Source: CAZGKX01 sp964525945 | Lineage (GTDB): Bacteria > Pseudomonadota > Gammaproteobacteria > Legionellales > Legionellaceae | DNA length: 16,538 nt | Direction of reading: 5' to 3' | Assembly: GCA_964525945.1 (NCBI GenBank) | Contig: CAZGKX010000058.1 | Span: 1 to 16,538, forward strand | Shown: positions 1 to 6,878 of the stretch, piece after piece | Numbering within the stretch: the stretch's first letter is position 1 | Layout: each line of letters starts with the position of its first letter | Translations under genes and position numbers: made by a program | The notes under the pieces: model-generated | What the model was told of the DNA's origin: nothing | The model's database searches: none | The model's input: only the letters and a program-made list of their open reading frames with translations

Positions 1-692
1 TGGGCGCATGCCAACAAAAGCATTAGCGTGGCGTGTGTCAACCCTGTTGCTTTGGCGTTGCTCAAGCCCCCCGGTTTATGGGGTGAGCATGGGGTTGACA
101 TTGCCTGCGGAGAAGGACAACCCTTTGGTTCCCCCATGGCATCCGGTGGGCCTTATTTTGGTTTTTTTAGCACCAAATTAGAACATGTGCGCCAAATGCC
201 GGGGCGGTTAATTGGCCGCACCGTCGATAAAGAGGGCAAAACCGGGTATACNNNNNNNNNNTGACCTTGCAAGCACGCGAACAACATATCCGTCGTGACA
301 AGGCCAAATCCAATATTTGCACCAACCAAGGCCTGCTGGTTACAGCCGCGACCATCCATATGAGTTTGTTGGGTCCTGAAGGTTTAGAACACGTGGCCCG
401 GCAATGCCATCATAACACCCATACTCTGTTGCAAGGCCTCACTCAAATCAAAGGTGTGCAATTGGCTTTTTCCTCACCTTTTTTTCACGAAGCGTTGTTA
501 ACTTTTAACAAGCCCGTGGAAGACGTATTAAGTGCACTGGCCGCCGCCGGTATTGCTGGAGGTTACCCTGTTGCCAGCCATTACCCTGAATTAAACCCCA
601 CAGCATTGCTGGTTTGCGCAACTGAAATGCGGACTGAGGCAGAAATTGCCCGCTACATTGACGTGTTAACGCAATTTTGTAACGCGGAGTAA
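1..692 (+). CDS. gcvPA: Glycine dehydrogenase (decarboxylating) subunit 1, GcvPA; 5'-truncated by window edge and interrupted by N gap
   Basis: This is the N-terminal half of a split P-protein of the glycine cleavage system. With GcvPB it decarboxylates glycine through PLP and passes the aminomethyl group to lipoylated GcvH. The open frame enters from the left edge in frame 1 and reads a typical GcvPA core, including GEGQPFG and ASGGPYFGFF. At 250-252 it reaches K-T-G-Y-T and then meets ten Ns. After the gap the frame resumes as L-T-L-Q-A-R-E-Q-H-I-R-R-D-K, the family's conserved block, and continues to TAA at 690-692. Family members read YTLTLQ or FVLTLQ across this point, so no residues seem to be missing and the gene is probably intact in the cell. 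The frame change across the gap is an assembly artefact. An SD-like GGAG at 686-689, just before the stop, serves the next gene. Confidence 0.93.
252..261. other. Run of 10 N: assembly gap inside gcvPA
   Basis: Ten undetermined bases lie inside gcvPA. The reading frame is 1 mod 3 before the gap and 0 mod 3 after it, so taking the Ns literally would create a frameshift. Conserved GcvPA sequence (Y-T-L-T-L-Q) needs only two bases between the flanks: the third base of the Thr codon and the first base of the Leu codon. The run is therefore likely a fixed-size placeholder about eight bases too long. Confidence 0.95.
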
Positions 693-696
693 CACG

Positions 697-1005
697 ATGA
701 TTATTGTACAATTAACCTATAAAACCCCGATCAGTGAAGTGGACAAGTATTTACAGGCTCATCGGGAGTTTCTGGATTATTATTACAAACAAGGGCTGTT
801 TTTAGCGTCTGGCCCCATGAAACCACGAACAGGGGGAATCCTCATTGCGCTGACTAAAGATCGCCCTTATTTAGAGTCCATCCTGCAAAAAGACCCTTAT
901 TACCTGGCGGAAATAGCTGATTACAGCTTCATCGAGTTTACGCCAGTAAAACACCGTGACGAACTCAAAGACCTGATTGATCATACGGAAGGTAAATTAT
1001 GTTGA
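697..1005 (+). CDS. YciI-family (YCII-related) small protein inserted between gcvPA and gcvPB
   Basis: This 102-residue cytosolic protein has the YCII-related ferredoxin-like fold signature. It has an N-terminal strand (MIIVQLTY), H22 in A-H-R-E-F-L, the G-P-M-K-P-R-T-G-G stretch at 39-47, and a D66-P pair in Q-K-D-P-Y. The His and Asp correspond to the dyad noted in characterised YciI-like proteins. Family functions are diverse and mostly unknown; some members act on halogenated aromatics. The ATG at 697 has GGAG at 686-689, seven bases away. The gene starts four bases after the gcvPA stop and its TGA overlaps the gcvPB start by seven bases, so it is almost certainly co-translated with the glycine decarboxylase subunits. 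A link to glycine metabolism is inferred from position only. Confidence 0.85.
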   Translation: MIIVQLTYKTPISEVDKYLQAHREFLDYYYKQGLFLASGPMKPRTGGILIALTKDRPYLESILQKDPYYLAEIADYSFIEFTPVKHRDELKDLIDHTEGKLC

Positions 1006-2456
1006 TATTTGAAAGCTCTACACCAGGACGTCAAGCCACTGCGCAAGCGCCTAAAACCAATGCAACAAGCTATGAAATTCCAGAAGCATTTCGGCGTCAA
1101 TCTCTTCCTCGATGGCCTGCTTGCTCAGAGTTGCAAGTGGTTAGGCATTACACACGGTTGTCTAGAAATAATTTTTCCATTGATACTCATTTTTACCCAC
1201 TGGGATCCTGTACCATGAAATACAATCCGCGTGGCGTGCACAAAGCAGCATCCATGCCGGGATTTTTAAATCGACACCCGTTATCACCGGCCCAAGACAG
1301 TCAAGGCACCTTGCAAGCGTTGTATGAATTACAAACTTATTTAGCTGAAATAACCGGCATGGCCGGTGTTTCATTAACACCAATGGCAGGATCACAAGGA
1401 GAATTTGCCGGTGTTGCCATGATCAAAGCCTACCATCAATCACGTGGCGATCATGCGCGCGATGAAATACTGATCCCCGATGCAGCTCACGGTACAAACC
1501 CTGCATCTGCCGTCATGTGTGGCTTCAAAGTGATTGAATTGGCAACGGGCCAAGACGGCGACATTGATTTGGACGAATTACGCCGCAAAGTGGGCCCTAA
1601 AACCGCCGGCATCATGCTCACCAATCCTTCCACATTGGGATTGTTTATGCGGCAAATTAAAGAAATGGCAGACATGGTTCATCAGGCCGGGGGATTGCTT
1701 TATTATGATGGCGCTAACCTGAATGCCATCGTTGGCAAAGTCCGGCCCGGCGACATGGGATTTGATGTTATGCATTTAAACTTGCATAAAACCTTTGCCA
1801 CGCCTCACGGCGGCGGAGGACCAGGCTCAGGTCCGGTGGCAGTGGGTAAACGTTTAATGCCTTTTTTACCCTTGCCAACCGTCCTAAAAACAAACAATAC
1901 TTATCATTGGGCAAAACACACCGACATTCCACAAAGCATCGGGCGTTTGTCTTGTTTCATGGGCAACGCTGGTATTTTATTGCGCGCTTATTTTTATATC
2001 CTCGTGTTGGGCAAGGAAGGCTTACTGCGTGTTTCTAAATATGCGGCTTTAAATGCCAATTATTTACTGGCAGAACTCAGCAAAGCAGGCTTTACGCCCG
2101 CTTATCCAGGGCGGCGCGCCAGCCACGAATTTATTCTGACATTGAGCCAAGAAAAAAAACAATATGGCATCACCGCCATGGATCTTGCCAAACGGCTTTT
2201 GGATTATGGTTTTCATGCCCCCACCACCTATTTTCCACTGTTGGTTCCCGAATGTTTGTTGATTGAACCTACTGAGACAGAGCCTAAAGAAGCATTGGAT
2301 GCGTTTGTTAACGCGATGAAAATGATCCGGCAGGAAGCAGCGACAAACCCTATGCTCTTAAAAGATGCTCCTTTTACGTTATCGGTTAAACGACTAGATG
2401 ATGTAAAAGCAGCCCGTGAATTGAATTTGAATTACTATACAGAGGAACAAACATGA
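999..2456 (+). CDS. gcvPB: Glycine dehydrogenase (decarboxylating) subunit 2, GcvPB
   Basis: This is the PLP-binding C-terminal half of the split P-protein: 485 residues, the usual length. It carries H-Y-T-R-L-S near 50-55, the F-Y-P-L-G-S-C-T-M-K-Y-N-P block at 65-77, D-A-A-H-G-T-N-P at 161-168, and the PLP-lysine motif N-L-H-K-T-F (K264) followed by a glycine-rich T-P-H-G-G-G-G-P-G. All key elements are present, so it should be active with GcvPA. The ATG at 999 is preceded by GGAAGG at 987-992, and the first seven bases overlap the end of the YciI-family gene. Its TGA overlaps the next gene's ATG. gcvT and gcvH are not in the window and probably lie to the left. Confidence 0.97.
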   Translation: MLIFESSTPGRQATAQAPKTNATSYEIPEAFRRQSLPRWPACSELQVVRHYTRLSRNNFSIDTHFYPLGSCTMKYNPRGVHKAASMPGFLNRHPLSPAQDSQGTLQALYELQTYLAEITGMAGVSLTPMAGSQGEFAGVAMIKAYHQSRGDHARDEILIPDAAHGTNPASAVMCGFKVIELATGQDGDIDLDELRRKVGPKTAGIMLTNPSTLGLFMRQIKEMADMVHQAGGLLYYDGANLNAIVGKVRPGDMGFDVMHLNLHKTFATPHGGGGPGSGPVAVGKRLMPFLPLPTVLKTNNTYHWAKHTDIPQSIGRLSCFMGNAGILLRAYFYILVLGKEGLLRVSKYAALNANYLLAELSKAGFTPAYPGRRASHEFILTLSQEKKQYGITAMDLAKRLLDYGFHAPTTYFPLLVPECLLIEPTETEPKEALDAFVNAMKMIRQEAATNPMLLKDAPFTLSVKRLDDVKAARELNLNYYTEEQT

Positions 2457-3154
2457 TGTGGTCAAAAATTCTCGCCGCATTGGTGCTAGGCTGTGGTTTT
2501 GCACTGAGTGGTTTTTTTATATCGCACGGGTTAAGTGATTCCAGGCAATACACTCGGTTTGTGCAGGTGAAAGGCTTGGCCGAACGTATCGTTAAATCAG
2601 ATGAAGCGATTTGGACATTGAACATCAAATTAGTGGACAACCAATTAACCACCCTGTATCAAACAATTGCTGATGCACAACAAAAAACCAAGCAATTTTT
2701 GCTCAAGCAAGGCTTTAAAGAAAATGAAATAAGTATGAACCCTGTCGCTGTCACCGATAATCAAAGCGTTTCTTATAACCAGAATCAGGAGATGCCACGT
2801 TACAGTGCCGATACCGGATTGACCGTGAGCACACGCAATGTCGATCAAGTCGCAGCAGCTGTTCAAAAAACTGGCGACCTGGTGCAACAAGGCATCGTTG
2901 TTACAGCATCCAATGTGTTGTTTCGCTACAGCGATTTAAACACCATTAAACCAGCCATGCTGGAGCAAGCCACGCAAAGTGCTCATGAATCAGCGCAAAG
3001 CTTTGCGAAAGATGCGCAAACATCATTGGGCGAAATACGGCGCGCCATGCAAGGCCTGTTCACCATAAGCGATGCCAATTCCAGCTACGACGCGGGAACT
3101 GCGATTATGAAAAAAGTGCGAGTGGTTACCACCGTCGAATACCAACTGCAATGA
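2453..3154 (+). CDS. SIMPL (DUF541) domain protein, membrane-anchored
   Basis: This 233-residue protein has one N-terminal hydrophobic segment (about residues 5-24) after a Lys, so it is probably an inner-membrane-anchored or exported periplasmic protein. The body reads V-Q-V-K-G-L-A-E-R-I-V-K-S-D-E-A at about 38-53, a typical start of the SIMPL/YggE-type domain, and continues with its repeated alpha/beta pattern. Functions of this family are poorly defined; E. coli YggE has been linked to oxidative stress. The Cys at 14 is not in a convincing lipobox because hydrophobic residues continue past it. The ATG at 2453 forms an ATGA overlap with gcvPB and has AGGA at 2443-2446. It is the last gene of the gcvPA-gcvPB unit, followed by a terminator. 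Confidence 0.85.
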   Translation: MMWSKILAALVLGCGFALSGFFISHGLSDSRQYTRFVQVKGLAERIVKSDEAIWTLNIKLVDNQLTTLYQTIADAQQKTKQFLLKQGFKENEISMNPVAVTDNQSVSYNQNQEMPRYSADTGLTVSTRNVDQVAAAVQKTGDLVQQGIVVTASNVLFRYSDLNTIKPAMLEQATQSAHESAQSFAKDAQTSLGEIRRAMQGLFTISDANSSYDAGTAIMKKVRVVTTVEYQLQ

Positions 3155-3166
3155 GCCCAAGGAACG

Positions 3167-3195
3167 TGGAAGGCAAAGTGGCCTTCCATTTATTT
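3167..3195 (+). terminator. Intrinsic terminator of the gcvPA-SIMPL operon
   Basis: A perfect 8-bp stem (TGGAAGGC at 3167-3174, GCCTTCCA at 3181-3188) encloses the six-base loop AAAGTG. It is followed by TTTATTT. It starts 13 bases after the SIMPL gene's stop, where the operon's end is expected. Confidence 0.85.
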
Positions 3196-3264
3196 GCATT
3201 GACAGAAAGATGCTGATGAGCGTCGCTAACCTTTTAAAAATAATCAATTTATTTTCAAAATGGC

Positions 3265-3293
3265 TTTTCTCAAGAAAAAAAATACGTTATAAC
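3265..3293 (+). promoter_or_regulatory. Candidate sigma70 promoter for the HTH gene
   Basis: There is a good -10 (TATAAC, 3288-3293), with a poor -35 (TTTTCT, 3265-3270) at 17 bases. It sits in an A/T-rich stretch after the upstream terminator and about 37 bases before the HTH start, so a promoter is needed around here. The -35 is weak. Confidence 0.4.
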
Positions 3294-3330
3294 AGTCATG
3301 CCCGTATCAAGGATCGATGAAGGAACCAAA

Positions 3331-3600
3331 ATGAACACTAAAGTATTTTCTCAACGCTTTAACCGCGAACTAACAGGACTTGGTTTTCCAGAAGACCTCG
3401 TGGAAAAAACCAAGGCCGTGTGCAAGGTTTTTGGGGTGACGCGTCATTTAGCAAATGCGATGCTTTTTGGACATTTGTTACCCAATGATGAGCAGCTTGA
3501 TAAAATTGCCCAAATTCTTGAAGTTTGCCCGCAGTGGTTAAGCGGTAAAACTGAAAGGAAAAAAGCATATCCTGGCCGTGAAACCGCGGACAGTGTGTAA
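3331..3600 (+). CDS. Small XRE/phage-repressor-like helix-turn-helix protein
   Basis: This 89-residue protein resembles the N-terminal DNA-binding part of XRE/CI-type repressors. Helices run about 20-34, a G-V-T turn lies at 35-37, the probable recognition helix is at 38-47 (R-H-L-A-N-A-M-L-F-G), and a last helix ends in C-P-Q-W-L-S-G at 66-72, matching the W-L-x-x-G ending common in this group. No cleavage or dimerisation domain follows, only a short charged tail. An ATG at 3298 is in frame, but the ATG at 3331 has AAGGA at 3320-3324 with six bases of spacing and begins where the domain starts. The recognition helix is less polar than in many repressors, so DNA binding is likely but not certain. 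The target is unknown; the RMD1-like gene downstream is on the same strand. Confidence 0.7.
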   Translation: MNTKVFSQRFNRELTGLGFPEDLVEKTKAVCKVFGVTRHLANAMLFGHLLPNDEQLDKIAQILEVCPQWLSGKTERKKAYPGRETADSV

Positions 3601-3681
3601 GAAACCTAAGGGAGATGTTGCTTCATTCCTCAAAATTAGGGATCATGAGCCAATAACATGATTAAACGTGGAAATTAATGT

Positions 3682-4491
3682 ATGGAGTGCCTTAGCTACT
3701 GCATCGCTCATTCGATTGATCTGGCAAGATTAGACAATCATTATAAAACCGTTTCCGATGAGTTTTTTGCGGTTAAATCACGCGATGTATTAAAATTAGG
3801 CTCCCGAACAACCAACTCAACGTTGATGTTTGTCTTCAAAAACGGCACAGTGGTGACTTGGGGCCTTAAACGCCACCAAATTAATAACTACCTCAATATT
3901 ATTAAACTTTTTGCACACAAACCCATTCCATTTAATGTCCATGATGAGTTTGTATACCGGGGCGGGGAAAAAACCTCCATCGAACCCCACGACTATTTTG
4001 AAGTCGACTGTTTAACCATTGACGCAAGCTTAGACAGCCACGAATTAAGGCTCAGTTTATCGTACGGTTTTTCTCAGTCGGTCAAACTTCAATATTTTGA
4101 AAGAATTTTGGAAGCGCTGATTGAAAAATACACCCCTCTTATCCATAAATTATCAAATAAAGGGCAACGGGTTTCACGCAATCAAATACGACCCGTCATT
4201 GGCGAAATATTAAGCGCCAAAAGCGAGATGAACTTAATCAGTAATTTTTTGTACCATCCTAAATACTTTTGGCAACACCCGACGCTGGAAGAATATTACA
4301 TCATGTTAGAGCGTTATTTACATATTCAACGACGTGTCAACGCCATTAATCATCGTTTAGACACCTTGAACGAAATCTTTGATATGTTTAATAATTACTT
4401 GGAAAATCGTCATTCACACAATTTAGAAATCATTATTATTGTCCTCATCACCATGGAATTGATCTTCGCTATTTTAAATTTCCATCGTTGA
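3682..4491 (+). CDS. RMD1/YagE family (DUF155) protein with C-terminal membrane anchor
   Basis: This 269-residue protein has the order of motifs of the RMD1/DUF155 family, which is known from yeast Rmd1/Rmd8 and human mitochondrial RMND1 and also occurs in bacteria. It shows F-V-F-K-N-G-T-V-V-T-W-G-L at 50-62, D-E-F-V-Y near 88-92, L-S-Y-G-F-S-Q-S-V-K-L at 126-136, an F-W-Q-H-P segment at 196-200 before L-E-E-Y-Y, R-Y-L-H-I-Q-R-R-V-N-A-I-N-H-R-L-D, and one hydrophobic span at about 249-266. It is probably held in the inner membrane with the body in the cytoplasm. The biochemical function of the family in bacteria is unknown. The ATG at 3682 has only a weak GGAA eight bases upstream. The gene follows the HTH gene by 81 bases without a visible terminator. 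By position (between gcv genes and a VipF-like gene) it could be the counterpart of Legionella RavC; this is inference from memory. Confidence 0.8.
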   Translation: MECLSYCIAHSIDLARLDNHYKTVSDEFFAVKSRDVLKLGSRTTNSTLMFVFKNGTVVTWGLKRHQINNYLNIIKLFAHKPIPFNVHDEFVYRGGEKTSIEPHDYFEVDCLTIDASLDSHELRLSLSYGFSQSVKLQYFERILEALIEKYTPLIHKLSNKGQRVSRNQIRPVIGEILSAKSEMNLISNFLYHPKYFWQHPTLEEYYIMLERYLHIQRRVNAINHRLDTLNEIFDMFNNYLENRHSHNLEIIIIVLITMELIFAILNFHR

Positions 4492-4574
4492 TAGGCCAAA
4501 CGTATTTAAACACACCTTTATAAACACAATAGGTGTGGTGTCAAAATACACTCCACCCTGAGTTCACCGCCGAA

Positions 4575-4604
4575 TTGTCAACCTCCGTTGGTTAATGGTA
4601 TGAT
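4575..4604 (+). promoter_or_regulatory. Extended -10 sigma70 promoter for the tandem-GNAT/FabF-like operon
   Basis: TTGTCA (4575-4580) and TATGAT (4599-4604) are separated by 18 bases, with TGG directly before the -10, which gives the extended TGn motif. Both boxes match five of six consensus bases. Transcription would start near 4611, giving a leader of about 30 bases before the ATG at 4643. This is one of the best promoter matches in the window. Confidence 0.7.
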
Positions 4605-4642
4605 TTTGGATCACCATTGCCTGAACAATCTTAAGATAATCT

Positions 4643-5548
4643 ATGCTTATTCGTACCCAGCAGCTCGATAGCCAGCAATTAAAACAACTCGATGTGCTGT
4701 CCAACGAATGCAAACAAGTTGATGGCAATACGATTCCTTTTTATCCACATTTACTGTGCAAGGACCGAATCATTCCATCCAATTTATTATTTTATAAACA
4801 ACAACAATTGGTCGGTTTTTTAAGTGCTTTTTTTTTCTACGAAGACGCTTGCGAAATCACGATGATGGTGTCGCCTCTTTTTCGTCATCAAGGCATAGCG
4901 GCGTTGTTGCTGTATGAAATTTCCCGCTTACTCACGTTTCAACCCATACAACAATTGATTTTTTCAACCCCTCATGGTGTGAATGATGCATGGTTTTTAA
5001 AGGCAGGGTTTCAATACAAGGGCAGCGAATACCAAATGCGAATGCAACAAACATCGCTGTTGCCGCTTCTTGATAAATCACTGACCATCCGAGTGGCAAC
5101 TGACGCTGATATTCCCATGCTCTGCGCTATCGATGAGGCCTGTTTTCCCCGTCAACAAACCGAAATGCCATTACGGTTTAGCTCGCTATTGAATGATGCC
5201 AATTACACCATTTTTATTGCCCATCAACATGGCGTTCCCGTGGGTAAAGCTCATATTTTCTGGCAAAACAACGACAGCGTGCGCTTAACAGACATCGCCA
5301 TTCTTCCCCGCGTGCAGGGATTAGGCTTTGGCAGTGAGTTGATCAAACATTGCATTAACCATTGTGTACAGGCCCAGAAAACAACGTTGATCCTTGAAGT
5401 CGAAACCAGCAACAAAAATGCCCTTAAATTATATACCCGGCTTGGTTTTGCTGTTCACAACGCCCATGATTATTGGACAATTTCTATAAATTGGCTTGAC
5501 AGACTTTCTATACCACCTTTAGTATTGCAAAACAAGATAAAAGGATGA
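4643..5548 (+). CDS. Tandem GNAT N-acetyltransferase, VipF-like
   Basis: This 301-residue protein is made of two GNAT domains. The first (about 1-136) has its acetyl-CoA loop R-H-Q-G-I-A at 81-86. The second (about 147-285) has R-V-Q-G-L-G at 223-228, followed by L-E-V-E-T-S-N-K-N-A-L-K-L-Y-T-R-L-G-F, a textbook GNAT C-terminal half. Both acetyl-CoA-binding loops look intact. No signal peptide is seen. Tandem GNAT proteins include MshD-type enzymes and the Legionella type IV effector VipF, which as I recall lies beside a fabF homologue, as here. The last residues (N-K-I-K-G) place a hydrophobic Ile at position -3, as in some Dot/Icm substrates, but this is weak evidence. SD match before the ATG is poor. 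The FabF-like gene follows after seven bases. The substrate cannot be read from the sequence. Confidence 0.85.
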   Translation: MLIRTQQLDSQQLKQLDVLSNECKQVDGNTIPFYPHLLCKDRIIPSNLLFYKQQQLVGFLSAFFFYEDACEITMMVSPLFRHQGIAALLLYEISRLLTFQPIQQLIFSTPHGVNDAWFLKAGFQYKGSEYQMRMQQTSLLPLLDKSLTIRVATDADIPMLCAIDEACFPRQQTEMPLRFSSLLNDANYTIFIAHQHGVPVGKAHIFWQNNDSVRLTDIAILPRVQGLGFGSELIKHCINHCVQAQKTTLILEVETSNKNALKLYTRLGFAVHNAHDYWTISINWLDRLSIPPLVLQNKIKG

Positions 5549-5555
5549 GCCGGGC

Positions 5556-6779
5556 ATGAAAAAAAGAGTTGTAATCACGGGCATGGATATTACCTCATCC
5601 ATTGGATGTGGCTTGGAAGCATTTTGGGATGCTGTCAGTCAAGGAAAATGTGGCATTAAACGCATACAAGCCTATGATCCCTCACCTTATCCAACTCAAA
5701 TTGCCGGTGAAGTCACTGATTTTTCTTTAGAACATTTGCCCGAATTTAATAAACCCAAACGCTTCCCACGGGTCGCGCAATATGCGTTATATTGTGCCTA
5801 TCATGCCATTGCCCGCGCTGGCCTAACAGCAAGTGAATTGAGCCATGCCGGTACCTTTATTGGGACCAGTTTGGGTGGTACGCCTGAATTGGAGTCAGCT
5901 TACCAATATTTTTACTCTGGCCATTGGAAAAAAGTCCCAGCACTGAGTGTGATCCGCGGCATGCCCAATTCGGTCGCGAATCATATTGCGATTGCATTTG
6001 GGCTAGGTGGACCAAACTCAACCATTTCGAATGCGTGTGTTTCTTCAGCGGAAGCCATTGGCACGGCGTATCAACAAATTTCCCATGGCAACTTATCGGT
6101 GGCGTTATGCGGTGGTACAGAATCGCTGGTGTGGGAAACGATCATGACGGCTTGGTGCAAGTTACGGGTCATGTCCACACAAAATGAAACACCTTCCCTG
6201 GCCAGTCGCCCTTTTGATATTACCCGCGATGGCATGGTCATGGCCGATGGTGCCGGCATTCTCATTTTAGAAGAATTGCAACATGCTCAGGCGCGAGGCG
6301 CGAAAATTTACGGGGAAATTATTGGGTTCGGTGCTAGCTGCGACGCACACCATGTCACCGCTCCCACATCCATAGGTCAGGCCCGCTCCATTCAAGCCGC
6401 ATTAAGTGCGGCGCGTCTAACACCCAGTGATATTCAATACATCAATGCCCATGGCACTGGCACTCAACTTAATGACACCACAGAAACAGAAACCATTAAA
6501 AATGTTTTTGGTAAATCCGCTTATGAAATCCCGATCACCGCCCAAAAAGCGATGACAGGCCACGCCATTGGGGCCGCAGGAGCCATGGAAATTATAGCGA
6601 CCCTCTTGAGTTTGCAACACGATCTATTGTTGCCCACCATTAATTTGCATCACCCTGATCCGTCATGCGATCTGGATTATGTGCCGAATGAAGCGAGAGC
6701 AAAACGGGTTGATATTGCTCTTTCCAATCACTTTGCATTTGGCGGTGCCAATGCCGCATTGATATTAAGGCGTTATTAG
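5556..6779 (+). CDS. Beta-ketoacyl-ACP synthase, FabF/KAS II-like
   Basis: This condensing enzyme of fatty acid elongation joins malonyl-ACP to an acyl chain. It has 407 residues, the normal FabF length. The Cys-His-His triad is visible: C161 in S-N-A-C-V-S-S-A-E-A-I-G, H299 in N-A-H-G-T-G-T and H336 in M-T-G-H-A-I-G-A-A-G. K331 and the C-terminal F-A-F-G-G-A-N loop at 393-399 are also present. The residues around C161 differ from the usual T-A-C-A of housekeeping FabF, which suggests a specialised paralogue. No acyl carrier protein or other fab gene is in the window. The ATG at 5556 uses AAGGA at 5541-5545, inside the last codons of the GNAT gene, so the two are probably co-translated. lpxD follows 99 bases later with its own promoter, making a role in lipid A acyl-chain supply possible. 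Confidence 0.9.
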   Translation: MKKRVVITGMDITSSIGCGLEAFWDAVSQGKCGIKRIQAYDPSPYPTQIAGEVTDFSLEHLPEFNKPKRFPRVAQYALYCAYHAIARAGLTASELSHAGTFIGTSLGGTPELESAYQYFYSGHWKKVPALSVIRGMPNSVANHIAIAFGLGGPNSTISNACVSSAEAIGTAYQQISHGNLSVALCGGTESLVWETIMTAWCKLRVMSTQNETPSLASRPFDITRDGMVMADGAGILILEELQHAQARGAKIYGEIIGFGASCDAHHVTAPTSIGQARSIQAALSAARLTPSDIQYINAHGTGTQLNDTTETETIKNVFGKSAYEIPITAQKAMTGHAIGAAGAMEIIATLLSLQHDLLLPTINLHHPDPSCDLDYVPNEARAKRVDIALSNHFAFGGANAALILRRY

Positions 6780-6799
6780 GGCCTGTCGACAAGCCCTAA
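6776..6799 (+). terminator. Weak stem-loop at the end of the FabF-like gene
   Basis: A 7-bp stem (TTAGGGC 6776-6782, GCCCTAA 6793-6799) has a ten-base loop and begins at the gene's own stop codon. It is followed by A/T-rich sequence without a proper T-tract, so it may be an attenuator or inefficient terminator rather than a true intrinsic one. Confidence 0.3.
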
Positions 6800-6818
6800 A
6801 TAAATAATCATCTAAGTA

Positions 6819-6848
6819 TTCGCAACTTAGGCCATATATCGGTATAAT
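6819..6848 (+). promoter_or_regulatory. Candidate sigma70 promoter for lpxD-polA
   Basis: A perfect TATAAT lies at 6843-6848, with a moderate -35 (TTCGCA, 6819-6824, four of six) at 18 bases. The start would be near 6855, giving a short leader of about 24 bases that contains the TAAGG ribosome binding site at 6868-6872. Confidence 0.6.
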
Positions 6849-6878
6849 TGTCAAATTTTGCTCGACCTAAGGTTTACC

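Noticed and set aside
28..264. gcvPA as a pseudogene broken by a frameshift
   Set aside because: The frame change coincides exactly with the run of Ns, and both flanks read conserved GcvPA sequence that joins without loss. An assembly gap explains it.
3298..3330. Upstream ATG at 3298 as the start of the HTH gene
   Set aside because: It has no ribosome binding site and overlaps the region just after the -10. The ATG at 3331 has a well-placed AAGGA and matches the start of the domain.
4515..4546. Inverted repeat CACACCT / AGGTGTG after the RMD1-like gene as a terminator
   Set aside because: The stem is only 7 bp with a 13-base loop and no T-tract follows on the plus strand, so I do not call a terminator.
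6858..6878. TTG at 6858 as the lpxD start
   Set aside because: It lies just downstream of the predicted transcription start, lacks a ribosome binding site, and would add seven residues absent from the family. The ATG at 6879 has TAAGG.
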